DNA from: Ruegeria arenilitoris
GTDB lineage: Bacteria; Pseudomonadota; Alphaproteobacteria; Rhodobacterales; Rhodobacteraceae
Direction: 5' to 3'
Length of the DNA: 64,000 nucleotides
Assembly (NCBI RefSeq): GCF_013031355.1
Contig: NZ_WPZO01000013.1
Span: 1 to 64,000 of the forward strand
Below, in pieces: positions 16,966 through 25,754 of the stretch. Numbering within the stretch: the stretch's first letter is position 1; the number at the start of each line of letters is the position of its first letter. The translations under genes and the position numbers were made by a program. A model generated the notes under the pieces. That model worked only from the letters and a program-made list of their open reading frames with translations. It was not told the DNA's origin and made no database searches.

Positions 16966-18480
16966 TTACGCGGCGACGAACAGGTCCTTGTATCGGTCAC
17001 GCAGGATGTTCTTTTGAACCTTGCCCATGGTGTTGCGGGGCAGTTCATCCATCACGATCAACTGCCGGGGATGTTTGAACCGCGCGAGGCTGTTGCACAC
17101 TGCAACTTGCATCTCTTCAAGGTCCGGGGTCTTGCCCGGTTCGGCGACAATCACACCAACGACCGTTTCCCCGAAATCCGGGTGGGGTACTCCGACTACC
17201 GCACTCTCCAACACACCGGGCTGATCATCCAGCACAAGCTCAATTTCCTTGGGATAGATGTTGTAGCCACCTGAGATGATCAGATCCTTGTTCCGGCCAA
17301 CGATCTGGACATAGCCATCCTCGTCAATCCGCCCCAGATCGCCGGTGATGAAGAACCCGTTCCCACGCAGTTCGGCGGCGGTTTTTTCCGGCATCTGCCA
17401 GTAGCCCTTGAACACGTTGGGTCCGCGTACCTCGATTTCACCGATCTCGCCCTGCGGCAGGGGGTTGCCGTCTGAATCGCAGATTTGCAATTCGACTCCG
17501 GGCAAAGGAAAGCCCACCGTGCCCGCGCGGCGGTCGCCGTCATAGGGGTTCGAGGTGTTCATGTTGGTCTCGGTCATTCCATAGCGTTCGAGGATGCGAT
17601 GACCAGTACGCTCTTCGAACTGCACATGGGTTTCCGCCAGCAGAGGCGCGGAACCGGAAACAAACAGGCGCATATGTTCGGCCAGTTCGTTTGTGAACCG
17701 ATCATCATCCAGCAGGCGGGTATAGAAAGTCGGCACGCCCATCATGGTCGTGGCCTGTGGCATCCGCGCGATGATCTCATCCAGATCGAACTTGGGCATG
17801 AATATGATGCTGCTGCCCGCAGCCAGTGCGACATTGGTTGCCACAAACAGTCCGTGAGTGTGAAAGATCGGCAGCGCGTGCAGCAACACGTCGTCGGATG
17901 TGAAACGCCATTCCATGACCAGCGATTGTGCATTCGACAACAGGTTGTTCTGGGTCAGCATCGCGCCTTTCGACCGGCCCGTCGTTCCCGAGGTATAGAG
18001 AAACGCCGCCAGATCATCGCCATCGCGGTCTACGGTTTCATAACTGGCAGGCATGGCCGCGGCCTGATCCATCAGACTTCCGCTGCCATCAGCGTTCAGG
18101 GTCTCCACTTGCGCCCCTAGTTGCGCACCGACAGGTGTAAGTTTCTCCTCACTTCTAGCGTCGCAGACGATCAGTGAGGCCCCGCTGTTTTCAATGAAAT
18201 AGGTCAATTCATCGACCGTGTAGGCGGTATTGAGCGGGAGAAACACGAGGCCTGCCTGCGCGCAGGCGGCATAGAGCGCCAGCGCTTCGGGTGATTTTTC
18301 GATCTGCGCCGCGACCCGATCACCGGGTTTCAAACCCAACTGTGTCGCCACATGAGCGATCTGTGCAGCGGTGCTCAGGAAATCCTGATGCGTGATCACC
18401 GAACCGTTGAGCAGTTGCAAAAAAGGTGTGTCTTTACCGGCATGGGCGCCGAACAAACCGTCATAGAGAGGATTGGCCAT
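16966..18480 (-). CDS. matB: Malonyl-CoA synthetase
   Basis: A 504-aa member of the acyl-adenylate-forming family that makes malonyl-CoA from malonate, CoA and ATP. Motifs: the P-loop-like YTSGTTGRSKGAMLTQ, YGMTETNM, the hinge GRNKDLIISGGYNIYPKEIE and the C-terminal catalytic lysine in NTMGKVQKN. Length and sequence fit MatB. It is last in the operon after the decarboxylase (5-bp gap) and the TRAP genes, which strongly supports malonate as substrate over other short dicarboxylates. Confidence 0.93.
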   Translation of the reverse strand: MANPLYDGLFGAHAGKDTPFLQLLNGSVITHQDFLSTAAQIAHVATQLGLKPGDRVAAQIEKSPEALALYAACAQAGLVFLPLNTAYTVDELTYFIENSGASLIVCDARSEEKLTPVGAQLGAQVETLNADGSGSLMDQAAAMPASYETVDRDGDDLAAFLYTSGTTGRSKGAMLTQNNLLSNAQSLVMEWRFTSDDVLLHALPIFHTHGLFVATNVALAAGSSIIFMPKFDLDEIIARMPQATTMMGVPTFYTRLLDDDRFTNELAEHMRLFVSGSAPLLAETHVQFEERTGHRILERYGMTETNMNTSNPYDGDRRAGTVGFPLPGVELQICDSDGNPLPQGEIGEIEVRGPNVFKGYWQMPEKTAAELRGNGFFITGDLGRIDEDGYVQIVGRNKDLIISGGYNIYPKEIELVLDDQPGVLESAVVGVPHPDFGETVVGVIVAEPGKTPDLEEMQVAVCNSLARFKHPRQLIVMDELPRNTMGKVQKNILRDRYKDLFVAA

Positions 18481-18485
18481 AAGGT

Positions 18486-19742
18486 TTACCTTTCCTGTGT
18501 CGTGGTTAGAGAGGCCGACGCAGCAAGCGATTTGGCCTCGGGCGAGGCGATGACCTCGCGGGTATTGGCGAACTGCTCGTGGTTCTGGGCAACGCGGCCG
18601 AGATCGTAGAGGTAGTTGACCATGGTGCCGCCGGACTGGGAGCGCCCCTTGTCCGACGTATCGGCATCAGCATGAACCGCATGAACCAGCGCGCCATTGC
18701 CAAGATGGAACCGGGCTACCGGATCGAATGGCATGTTGCCCCGGCCCTTGGCGTTCAGCAGGTAATGCGCCGCCAGCGCCTTCATCTGATCGGGTTCTTC
18801 AATGTCCCATTCGATGCCTTCCTGAGACAGCCACTTGGTCAATCCCGGAATCGGCGAGAGGGTGACAAAGGTTTTCAGCCCCGTCAGTTCCGCAGCCAGA
18901 TCTGACGCCACCTGCTTGATGAGCGAGTTGCCGAACGAGATGCTGGCCAGCCCCGCCTGACAGTTCGAGATCGAGTAGAACACGGCTGTATCAGCCTGCT
19001 CTGCGGGCATCGGATCGCGGTCCTCGGCAAGCAGGGCCTGAACCGATCCGGGAATTCCGCTGTTCAGAGCGACTTCGACAAAGATAAGCGGCTCATCAGG
19101 CATCGAGGGGTGGAAAAAAGCAAAGCAGCGCCTATCGGTGGGTTCCAGCCTGCGGCGCAGGTCGTCCCAGCTGTCGATGGCGTGCACGGCTTCATAGGCG
19201 ATGATCTTTTCCAGAATATGGGCCGGGCTTTCCCAATTGATTGGGCGCAGCACCAGAAAGCCGCGGTTGAACCAACTGGCGAACAGGTGGCGGAAGTCCA
19301 GATCCAGCGCTTGCAACTCAGGCTCCTTACTGCCCAACCGCAGCAGATCGGCGCGCATCTGAACAAGCGCACCCGTGGCACCCGGCACCCGGTTCAGGCG
19401 GCGGATCATCTCCTGCCGCGCGGGTTCAGCTGCAGCCGCGAAAGTGCGATAGGTCGCTTTCGAAGGCGCGCTCTCATACGCGTCCAGTGATGAGCGCACC
19501 GCTTCGGGATCGATATTCATGGCGGTGGCGAGATACCGGAAGAACTCCAGCTTTTCGTCATCTTCCATTTTGTCGAAGCGGGTCAAGATCTCTTCCGCCA
19601 AAGCCAGCCCTGAGGTCTCGCCCGCTGTCCCAACCAACGCATCTGCCAGTTCGGTTAGCGGGCGGCCATCGAGGGCCGCTGCACCAGCGCGACGATAGCG
19701 CCTCTCGAACACGGTTGAGAGAAGGTCGGCAAGCAGGGTCAT
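18486..19742 (-). CDS. matA: Malonyl-CoA decarboxylase
   Basis: A 418-aa malonyl-CoA decarboxylase (MatA/MCD), converting malonyl-CoA to acetyl-CoA and CO2. The helical N-terminal domain (about 1-140) is followed by a GNAT-like catalytic domain with DLDFRHLFASWFNRGFLVLR, FFHPSMPDEPLIF, VFYSISNCQAGLASISFGN and HYLLNAKGR. Its start overlaps the TRAP large-permease stop (ATGA), showing translational coupling. With MatB it feeds imported malonate into central metabolism. Confidence 0.94.
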   Translation of the reverse strand: MTLLADLLSTVFERRYRRAGAAALDGRPLTELADALVGTAGETSGLALAEEILTRFDKMEDDEKLEFFRYLATAMNIDPEAVRSSLDAYESAPSKATYRTFAAAAEPARQEMIRRLNRVPGATGALVQMRADLLRLGSKEPELQALDLDFRHLFASWFNRGFLVLRPINWESPAHILEKIIAYEAVHAIDSWDDLRRRLEPTDRRCFAFFHPSMPDEPLIFVEVALNSGIPGSVQALLAEDRDPMPAEQADTAVFYSISNCQAGLASISFGNSLIKQVASDLAAELTGLKTFVTLSPIPGLTKWLSQEGIEWDIEEPDQMKALAAHYLLNAKGRGNMPFDPVARFHLGNGALVHAVHADADTSDKGRSQSGGTMVNYLYDLGRVAQNHEQFANTREVIASPEAKSLAASASLTTTQER

Positions 19743-21055
19743 ACCGCCGCCCCCATCACCAGATCAGGCAGCCATGTCGCGAGGCCCGGGAACAGGCACA
19801 GCAGGACAATCGCGATCACCATGCAGGCCACGAAAGGCAGCGATCCGGTCAGGATGGTTTTCAGCGAGATGTCCGGCGCGATACCGTTGATCACATAGAG
19901 GTTCAGCCCGACGGGTGGCGAGATCAGACCGATTTCCATGTTGATCGTCAGCACAACCGCGAACCAGATCGGGTCAAAGCCAGCAGTGGTAATGATCGGC
20001 AGCAGGATCGGCGCCGCCATCAGGATCACCGCAACGGGCGGTAGGAAGAACCCGGCGATCAGCAGGAACACGTTGACCGCGCCCATCAGCACCCAGCGGT
20101 TTACGTCCAGCGTACCGATCCACTCGGCGATCGCCTGGGTGATGAACAGCGAACTGAGCATGTACGAGAACACACCGGCGGCGGCAATGATGAACAGGAT
20201 CATCACGCTTTCCTTGGTGCTATCACGCAGTACGACCCAGATATCCTTGGGGTTCCAAAGTTTGTAGATGATCATCGCAATCATCAGGCACAGCAGCGCA
20301 CCAACGGCGGCTGTTTCCGAAGGCGTGGCGATGCCGCCATACATGGCGTAAAGCACGCCGAGAATGATACCGAGGAAGGGCAGCACGCGCGGTAGGATCT
20401 CGAACCGTTCACTCCAAGTATAGCTGCCTGATCCCAGGCGGGTGGCGTCGCCGGATTTCCAGGTCGAATAAAGCGACCAGGCCATGAACAATCCGACCAG
20501 CATCAGGCCCGGGATCACACCGGCCAGGAACAGACGGCCAATCGAGGTTTCGGTGGCGATACCATAAACGATCATGGTGACCGAGGGTGGGATCAGGATA
20601 CCAAGCGTACCGCCCGCAGCAATCGAGCCTGCAGCAACACCGTCGGGGTAACCGCGTTTGCGCATCTCGGGGATACCCATCTTGCCGATGGCGGCACAGG
20701 TTGCAGGCGACGAGCCCGACATGGCCGCAAACAGGGCGCAGGCGCCAAGGTTTGACACGACCAGCCCACCGGGGACACGGGTCAGCCAGCGTTCAAGAGC
20801 TTCGTAAAGGTCTGCCCCTGCCCTCGTTGAGGCTATTGAAGCCCCCATAATGATGAACATCGGGATCGAAAGCAGGGCAAAGTTATCGAGCTTACCGAAC
20901 AGAATTTCCGGCATCAGTTCCAGCGACCGGGGGCCGTCGAAGACGATCAGGAAGCCGGCCGAGACGATCAGCAGACCGATGGCGACCGACACGCCCGAAA
21001 ACAGAACAAGAATAGTGGCGATGGCGACAATTGCGCCGAGCAGAAGGGGATCCAT
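19739..21055 (-). CDS. TRAP transporter large permease (DctM type, MatM-like)
   Basis: A 438-aa membrane protein with about twelve helices, the channel subunit of a tripartite ATP-independent periplasmic transporter. Family features: IPMFIIMGASIASTRAGADLYE near the N-terminus, ALFAAMSGSSPATCAAIG, GGTLGILIPPS and the C-terminal GLISPPVGLNLYVI. It overlaps the decarboxylase gene by 4 bp and is 5 bp from the small permease. Malonate is the likely substrate from operon content, as for the MatPQM system of Sinorhizobium. Confidence 0.93.
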   Translation of the reverse strand: MDPLLLGAIVAIATILVLFSGVSVAIGLLIVSAGFLIVFDGPRSLELMPEILFGKLDNFALLSIPMFIIMGASIASTRAGADLYEALERWLTRVPGGLVVSNLGACALFAAMSGSSPATCAAIGKMGIPEMRKRGYPDGVAAGSIAAGGTLGILIPPSVTMIVYGIATETSIGRLFLAGVIPGLMLVGLFMAWSLYSTWKSGDATRLGSGSYTWSERFEILPRVLPFLGIILGVLYAMYGGIATPSETAAVGALLCLMIAMIIYKLWNPKDIWVVLRDSTKESVMILFIIAAAGVFSYMLSSLFITQAIAEWIGTLDVNRWVLMGAVNVFLLIAGFFLPPVAVILMAAPILLPIITTAGFDPIWFAVVLTINMEIGLISPPVGLNLYVINGIAPDISLKTILTGSLPFVACMVIAIVLLCLFPGLATWLPDLVMGAAV

Positions 21056-21060
21056 CGGCT

Positions 21061-21603
21061 TTACTCCAGACCAAAGGGTTTATCGATGCCAAGCAGGACG
21101 GCAACGAGATCGGCAGTCAGTTGCAACAACAGCAGTCCAAAACCGACCGGGATGGACAGGTAGGGAATCCACAGGCGTACTCCCCAAACGGTGTCGGATT
21201 TCCAGCCGCGCTCCCATGCGAAGTGCCAGTACTCGTAGCCGTAGAACAGCATGACCGAGACGATGGCGATGGACAGGGCCGAGGTCAGGATCGCCATGAA
21301 ATACCGCGCGCGCGGCGCCAGCGAGATCGGGATCAGATCTACATTCACATGCCCGCGCAGGCGCTGCACATAAGGCAACCCAACCAGCGTAGCGGCAATG
21401 ACCAAGTAGATGACCGCTTCGGTCTGCCAGATGGTTGAACCGTTCAGGACAAAGCGCACCACAATCATCTGGCAGGTGATGGCGACGGCGGCGACGATCA
21501 TGCCTGCGGAACACCATCCGGCCAGAGTTGAAAGCGCAGCGACAAAGCGAAGGAAGGGATTGTTCCCGGTATGGGAAGCAACGGCAGAGCTATGGCCAGC
21601 CAT
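21061..21603 (-). CDS. TRAP transporter small permease (DctQ type, MatQ-like)
   Basis: A 180-aa four-helix membrane protein. It has FVLNGSTIWQTEAVIYLVIA in the second helix, the conserved polar segment LRGHVNVDLIPI, and a late helix LSIPVGFGLLLLQL. AGGAGG precedes ATG 21603. It lies between the binding protein and the large permease, with which it forms the membrane complex. Confidence 0.92.
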   Translation of the reverse strand: MAGHSSAVASHTGNNPFLRFVAALSTLAGWCSAGMIVAAVAITCQMIVVRFVLNGSTIWQTEAVIYLVIAATLVGLPYVQRLRGHVNVDLIPISLAPRARYFMAILTSALSIAIVSVMLFYGYEYWHFAWERGWKSDTVWGVRLWIPYLSIPVGFGLLLLQLTADLVAVLLGIDKPFGLE

Positions 21604-21696
21604 TTGCGCCTCCTGTGATTGAGATGCAATTGAGTCTGAAGATCAGAGCTGAGATCGGGTGCCGGGCGGCAACACGGCCGCCCGGGCAAGGGAGGG

Positions 21697-22683
21697 TCAC
21701 TCGACCGCCAGAGCCTTGTCCAGCAGGTCCTGCCCGTCAGGAACCTCTTCCACAAAGGCTTTGTAGGATGTCTCGATTGCCAGCGCGCGCCAGGCTTCGA
21801 AATCCTCCGGTGTCATTTCGGCGATTTCGACGCCGGCCTCTTCAAACACCTTGGCCGAGTTGGCGTCCTGTTTCTTGGCCTCTTCCAGATAGAAGGCCTG
21901 TGCCTTTTCAGATGCGGCCAGCAGTGCGGCCTGCTGATCTTCGTTTAGCCCGTCAAAGGTGGATTTGTTCATTAGCAGCGGCTGATACATGAACCACAGT
22001 GCCACATCGCCTGCGGGCGTATAGCAACTGACCTGTTCGTAGATGCGGTAGCTGACAAAGGATGAGGACGAAGTATTGGCCGCCTGCAGAACGCCGGTCT
22101 GCATGGCGTTGTAGATTTCCGACGACGCCATCGACGCGATCGAGGCATCGGCTCCGGCCAGCATCTGTTCGAACGACTTGCCTGCCGCGCGGGTCTGTAG
22201 ACCGGCTACGTCTTCGGGCTTGGTGATGCATTTGTCCTTGCCTGCGAAGCCGCCAGCCAGATAGCCGTGCACCAATACCATCACGTCATCTTCGGCCATC
22301 TTAGCCTCAAGCGCTTCCATGAAAGGCGAGTCGGCCAGACGCGCTGCGTGATCGTGGTTTTTCACCAGACCGGGCATCAGGGTCAGGTTATAGGCAGGTT
22401 GCTGACCACCGGCATAAGACAGCGGCAGAACCGTCATATCCAGCTGCCCCCGGCTGAGCGGCTTGTACTGCTCGCGCGGTTTGAACAACGATTTTGAGCC
22501 GAAAATCTTGATTTCCAGATCGACATCGGCCGCGGCAACCTCATCGGCCACGATCTGTGCAACCTGATGACGGATGTCCTTATTCGACCACTGATGAGAT
22601 AGGCGCAACTCTTCTGCCGAACCCAGTGTGCCCGCAGACGCAAGCGCCAGAGCAGCGACGGCTGTTTTGAACATGGCTTTCAT
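21697..22683 (-). CDS. TRAP substrate-binding protein (DctP type, MatP-like)
   Basis: A 328-aa periplasmic binding protein with a signal peptide (about 1-23, LALASAGTLGSAEE). It shows the DctP fold with the substrate-contact segment around GLQTRAAGKSFEQML and MASSEIYNAMQTGVLQAAN. GGAGGAG precedes ATG 22683. It is the first gene of the leftward operon and is preceded by the divergent MatR operator. Malonate binding is inferred from the operon. Confidence 0.92.
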   Translation of the reverse strand: MKAMFKTAVAALALASAGTLGSAEELRLSHQWSNKDIRHQVAQIVADEVAAADVDLEIKIFGSKSLFKPREQYKPLSRGQLDMTVLPLSYAGGQQPAYNLTLMPGLVKNHDHAARLADSPFMEALEAKMAEDDVMVLVHGYLAGGFAGKDKCITKPEDVAGLQTRAAGKSFEQMLAGADASIASMASSEIYNAMQTGVLQAANTSSSSFVSYRIYEQVSCYTPAGDVALWFMYQPLLMNKSTFDGLNEDQQAALLAASEKAQAFYLEEAKKQDANSAKVFEEAGVEIAEMTPEDFEAWRALAIETSYKAFVEEVPDGQDLLDKALAVE

Positions 22684-22761
22684 TTTCTCCTCCCTTTTTC
22701 AAACCCGGTCTTGCCGGGGATGAATAGAAGCATAGGGTGGTTATGTTTTTTAAGTCAACAT

Positions 22762-22775
22762 TTTTGTATACAAGA
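22762..22775. promoter_or_regulatory. MatR operator, palindrome TTGTATACAA
   Basis: TTTTGTATACAAGA in the 138-bp divergent region contains the perfect 10-bp palindrome TTGTATACAA (22764-22773). It closely resembles the TCTTGTATACACGA site reported for rhizobial MatR (from memory). Probably it represses both the operon and matR. Confidence 0.7.
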
Positions 22776-22821
22776 TTTGATTTCTTGAGTTCCCACCCGA
22801 TCGTGATTAAAACAGAAACCT

Positions 22822-23478
22822 ATGGACCAAAGACTTGCCGACACCATTGCTCAGGATCTGGAAGAGCTGATCTTTGACGGGACATTTTCGGACGGGGACC
22901 GTCTGGATGAAGTCAAACTGGCCGAGCAATTTGGCGTTTCCAGAACACCACTACGCGAAGCATTTCAGCGGCTTGCCCTGTCGGGGCTGGTCGACCTCAT
23001 TCCGCGCCGGGGGGCTTTTGTCCGACAGCCCGGGCCTGTGGAACTGATGGAGATGTTCGAGGTCATGGCCGAGCTCGAAGCCGTTTGCGGCCGGCTTGCC
23101 GCTTTGCGTATTTCCGATCAAGCTTTGAAAGACCTGACTGACGCCAACGCGAGATGTCAGGAGGCCGTCGATGCCGGTGATCCCGACACGTACTACCTCG
23201 AAAACGAGCGTTTCCATCGAATCATATACAACCAGTCTGGCAATTCATTTCTGGAACAAGAGGCGTCCAAGCTACACAGACGGCTCAAACCTTTCCGGCG
23301 GCAACAGCTTCGGTTTCGGGGTCGCATGACTCAATCTATGTCCGAGCATGAAGAGATCGTGCGTGCTCTGGACAATGGCAACCCTGAGGAAACGGCAAAT
23401 GCCCTTCGCGATCACGTCGCGGTGCAGGGGGAAAAGTTTCACAACCTGATGGCCTCTTTAAAGAACACGTCGGAGTAG
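22822..23478 (+). CDS. matR: GntR-family (FCD) regulator of malonate genes
   Basis: A 218-aa FadR-subfamily regulator. The winged helix is at about 1-72 (LAEQFGVSRTPLREAFQRLA, then DLIPRRGAFVRQ). The all-helical FCD ligand domain follows, with its metal/ligand set in ENERFHRIIYNQ, EHEEIVRAL and LRDHVAVQGEKF. It is divergent from the TRAP-malonate operon with a matching palindrome between them, so it is the likely malonate-responsive repressor. Confidence 0.9.
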   Translation: MDQRLADTIAQDLEELIFDGTFSDGDRLDEVKLAEQFGVSRTPLREAFQRLALSGLVDLIPRRGAFVRQPGPVELMEMFEVMAELEAVCGRLAALRISDQALKDLTDANARCQEAVDAGDPDTYYLENERFHRIIYNQSGNSFLEQEASKLHRRLKPFRRQQLRFRGRMTQSMSEHEEIVRALDNGNPEETANALRDHVAVQGEKFHNLMASLKNTSE

Positions 23479-23533
23479 CACTGCTAGCAACGGCATTTTC
23501 AACAATGGCAAACGCGTTGAATGGCGCAAAAGA

Positions 23534-23567
23534 GCCGCCACACAGAATATCTGCGCGGCGGCCGGTT
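23534..23567. terminator. Candidate bidirectional terminator
   Basis: GCCGCC (23534-23539) pairs with GGCGGC (23557-23562). TTTT follows on the plus strand, and AAAA before it gives T on the minus strand. It lies between the convergent matR and anchor-protein genes. Confidence 0.45.
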
Positions 23568-23571
23568 TTGC

Positions 23572-24183
23572 TTATTCGATGATCTCGCTGTAGTTGCCGC
23601 GGACCTGTACAATCACTGATACATCGCCGGAGTCGCGGTTGCGCCAGAACCAACCATGCTCACCGGTAAAGGCGGCTTGGATGGTGCCTTCGGCACCGGT
23701 CGATCCGCGCCCCTTTTCATAGGTGATCGAGTTCCCGCCGCCGTGACCATGCAGGTCGAAGTTGACCCGACCGCCCGTCACGACCATACGATACTCGGCC
23801 GCTGCACCTTCCTCCATGACCAGCTTCCACTCAGCCGACTCTCCGGGTGTGAGAATAAAGCTGGTTTCATCCTGCCAGACCTCGGCTTCTTGCGCATGAG
23901 CCGACCCGACAAACAGGCCAAGAACGTCGTTCAGCAAGCTCGACTGATCCTGGGTTTCAAGTTGCCGATCGGCTTCGGCCTCGTCTGCAAGCTGCGTTTT
24001 GATCTCACCCATCTCTTGCAGCCCGAGCACTCGGCCCATGCCGGTCAGGTCGATGCCGTATTCGGCCGGCAGAACCACCGTAACAAGGATCACTGCGGCG
24101 GAGGCACCTGCAATGACGGTCGAGCGGATAAGCTGTGCCGAGCTTGGCAGTTCCTCAAGACTTGGTCTTTCTGTATTGAACAT
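23572..24183 (-). CDS. Transmembrane anchor protein, copy 2
   Basis: A 203-aa paralogue of the protein at 9047-9673. It has the same N-terminal LEELPSSAQLIRST, one transmembrane helix, the shared LPAEYGIDLTGMGRVLGLQE segment, the short SLLNDVLGLFVGSAHAQ linker, and the terminal HGWFWRNRDSGDVSVIVQVR. AAAGGAG precedes ATG 24183. It is 12 bp from the HupE/UreJ gene, the same spacing as in copy 1, which points to block duplication. Function unknown. Confidence 0.8.
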   Translation of the reverse strand: MFNTERPSLEELPSSAQLIRSTVIAGASAAVILVTVVLPAEYGIDLTGMGRVLGLQEMGEIKTQLADEAEADRQLETQDQSSLLNDVLGLFVGSAHAQEAEVWQDETSFILTPGESAEWKLVMEEGAAAEYRMVVTGGRVNFDLHGHGGGNSITYEKGRGSTGAEGTIQAAFTGEHGWFWRNRDSGDVSVIVQVRGNYSEIIE

Positions 24184-24195
24184 AACTGAACTCCT

Positions 24196-24912
24196 TTACG
24201 CGGCGACAAAATAGCCGGTGATCTGATAGCCCATCAGGATGAACCCGAGGGTCATCATGATGACGTTTACGTTGTAAGCTTGTTGGAAGAAGTACGGGCT
24301 TTTACGCCAGAACCCCATGACGATAAGGATGATCGCAAGGGCTGAAAGCTGGCCAAGTTCCACACCCACATTGAACGCAAACAGATTGGCAAGGAGCCCT
24401 TCTGGAGCGATATCATAGTCGAGAATTTTAGTCGCGAGACCCATGCCGTGGAACAGGCCGAAAATCAGCGTCGCGGCTTTGGTATTTGGCTGGAACCCCA
24501 GCCATCGCTGGAACGCGCCGAGATTGTCGAGCGCCTTGTAGACGACCGAAAGGCCGATAATGGCGTCGACAATATAGGCGTTTACGCCCCAGCCGAACCA
24601 CACCCCTAGAAGCATTGTCGTTGAGTGTCCGACCGCAAAGAGGCTGACATAGATGCCGACATCCTTGGCTCGATAGAGAAAGAACACGACGCCAAGCAGG
24701 AACAGGATGTGATCGTAGCCTGTGACCATGTGTTTGGCCCCAAGATACATGAAGGGGATGATGTTCACGCCCCAGATTTCCTGGATGTAACCTGCGTCGC
24801 CTTCGGTGACGTTATGAGCCAGCACCTGAGACGTGCTCAGCGCCAGATTGGTTATGATGAGGGCCAGAAGGAGCATAGCGCGCCTGTCCAGACCCCGAGA
24901 GAATGGATTCAT
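24196..24912 (-). CDS. HupE/UreJ-family metal permease, copy 2
   Basis: A 238-aa paralogue of 9686-10411, nearly identical from the mature N-terminus (HNVTEGDAGYIQEIWGVN) through the last helix and the C-terminal GYQITGYFVAA. The two differ mainly in the signal peptide. Motifs HMVTGYDHILFLLGV, VGHSTTM and FHGMGLA are kept. It is second in the leftward copy of the block. Whether both copies serve the same metal is not readable. The strong protein conservation with drifted DNA implies selection on both copies. Confidence 0.87.
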   Translation of the reverse strand: MNPFSRGLDRRAMLLLALIITNLALSTSQVLAHNVTEGDAGYIQEIWGVNIIPFMYLGAKHMVTGYDHILFLLGVVFFLYRAKDVGIYVSLFAVGHSTTMLLGVWFGWGVNAYIVDAIIGLSVVYKALDNLGAFQRWLGFQPNTKAATLIFGLFHGMGLATKILDYDIAPEGLLANLFAFNVGVELGQLSALAIILIVMGFWRKSPYFFQQAYNVNVIMMTLGFILMGYQITGYFVAA

Positions 24913-24961
24913 GGATGATCTCCGTTGTTATGTGATGTCGAAAACCCCGATTGGGGCGACG

Positions 24962-25315
24962 TCAAACGCGCGGAGGTCGCTCTATACCGTTGTTTCTGAA
25001 AGGCCCGCCTGGCACCCCGTCGAACGCCCAGTCATCTGGAAGCGAGGCCGGTGAAAGCGAATTGCCCGAGTCTGGTATGACCATTTGGCTGTGGTCATGA
25101 TCTGCACCATCATGACTGTGCCCGTGCATCGCCCACAACAGATCTTCTTCAAAGCCGTGGGTGTGCCCGTGCTCTGCGATTATCTGCATATGCTCTTGCA
25201 CGGTTTCAATCACAGTCGGCGCGTGGCCCGAATTTGGCTGAAATGACCACACGATCAAAGACAGGCAGAGCAAAGCCGCCATCGCATTTTGCGTATATCT
25301 CTGAACTGCCCTCAC
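24962..25315 (-). CDS. His-rich exported small protein, copy 2
   Basis: About 117 aa, paralogous to 10468-10830: a hydrophobic N-terminal helix (MAALLCLSLIVW), HAPTVIETVQEHMQIIAEHG, and the histidine cluster FEEDLLWAMHGHSHDGADHD. GTG 25315 is chosen because it aligns with the start region of copy 1; ATG 25282 is an alternative. It is first in the second nickel-type block, divergent from a truncated RcnR-family gene. Confidence 0.6.
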   Translation of the reverse strand: MRAVQRYTQNAMAALLCLSLIVWSFQPNSGHAPTVIETVQEHMQIIAEHGHTHGFEEDLLWAMHGHSHDGADHDHSQMVIPDSGNSLSPASLPDDWAFDGVPGGPFRNNGIERPPRV

Positions 25316-25371
25316 GCCGTCAGGTACCTTTGCGGTATTCCCATACCCCTTCGGGTTATATCCCGGCACAT

Positions 25372-25461
25372 ATGATACCACCTCAAATACACGCAACCCA
25401 TACATCGCTCATTGTTCGGCTAAAACGCGCCGATGGGCAGCCGCCGTCGGTCATCGGTATT
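25372..25461 (+). pseudogene. Truncated RcnR/CsoR-family sensor
   Basis: ATG 25372 begins MIPPQIHATHTSLIVRLKRA, then DGQPPSVIGI. This parallels the first 30 residues of the intact sensor at 10909, including THASH and RLKRADGH. Similarity then stops: the Cys-His-Cys part is lost, about 70 bp before the third att-like core. Copy 2 of the block therefore has no sensor of its own and may be run by the sensor of copy 1. Confidence 0.65.
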
Positions 25462-25529
25462 GTTTGCATTCTTTCGAAACTGGGAGTTGATTTAGGTTTT
25501 GGACAACACAGAAGACTTGGAGGGCCACT

Positions 25530-25549
25530 AAAACGAACCTCCGCTACCA
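25530..25549 (+). repeat. att-like core, copy 3 (outer end)
   Basis: AAAACGAACCTCCGCTACCA matches 8013-8032 at 19 of 20 positions, and its last 12 bases equal the 3' end of tRNA-Met. It probably marks the right end of the second island. Confidence 0.65.
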
Positions 25550-25754
25550 ATTCCCCAGACGATTCCGGTAGTTGCATCAAGCGGTCAACCCTCCCTTGCG
25601 ATTTCATTGCCGGGCCTGCAATGGGACTGTATAGGGGGACATTGGCGCGTCTGAAAGGATGGCGTCGGAGCCATCAAACTTGCTATCTTGCCCAGGGTCT
25701 GTGTGCTTAACGAAGCCCCTGCAGACGATCACCTCACAACCCAGGTGTGAAAAT

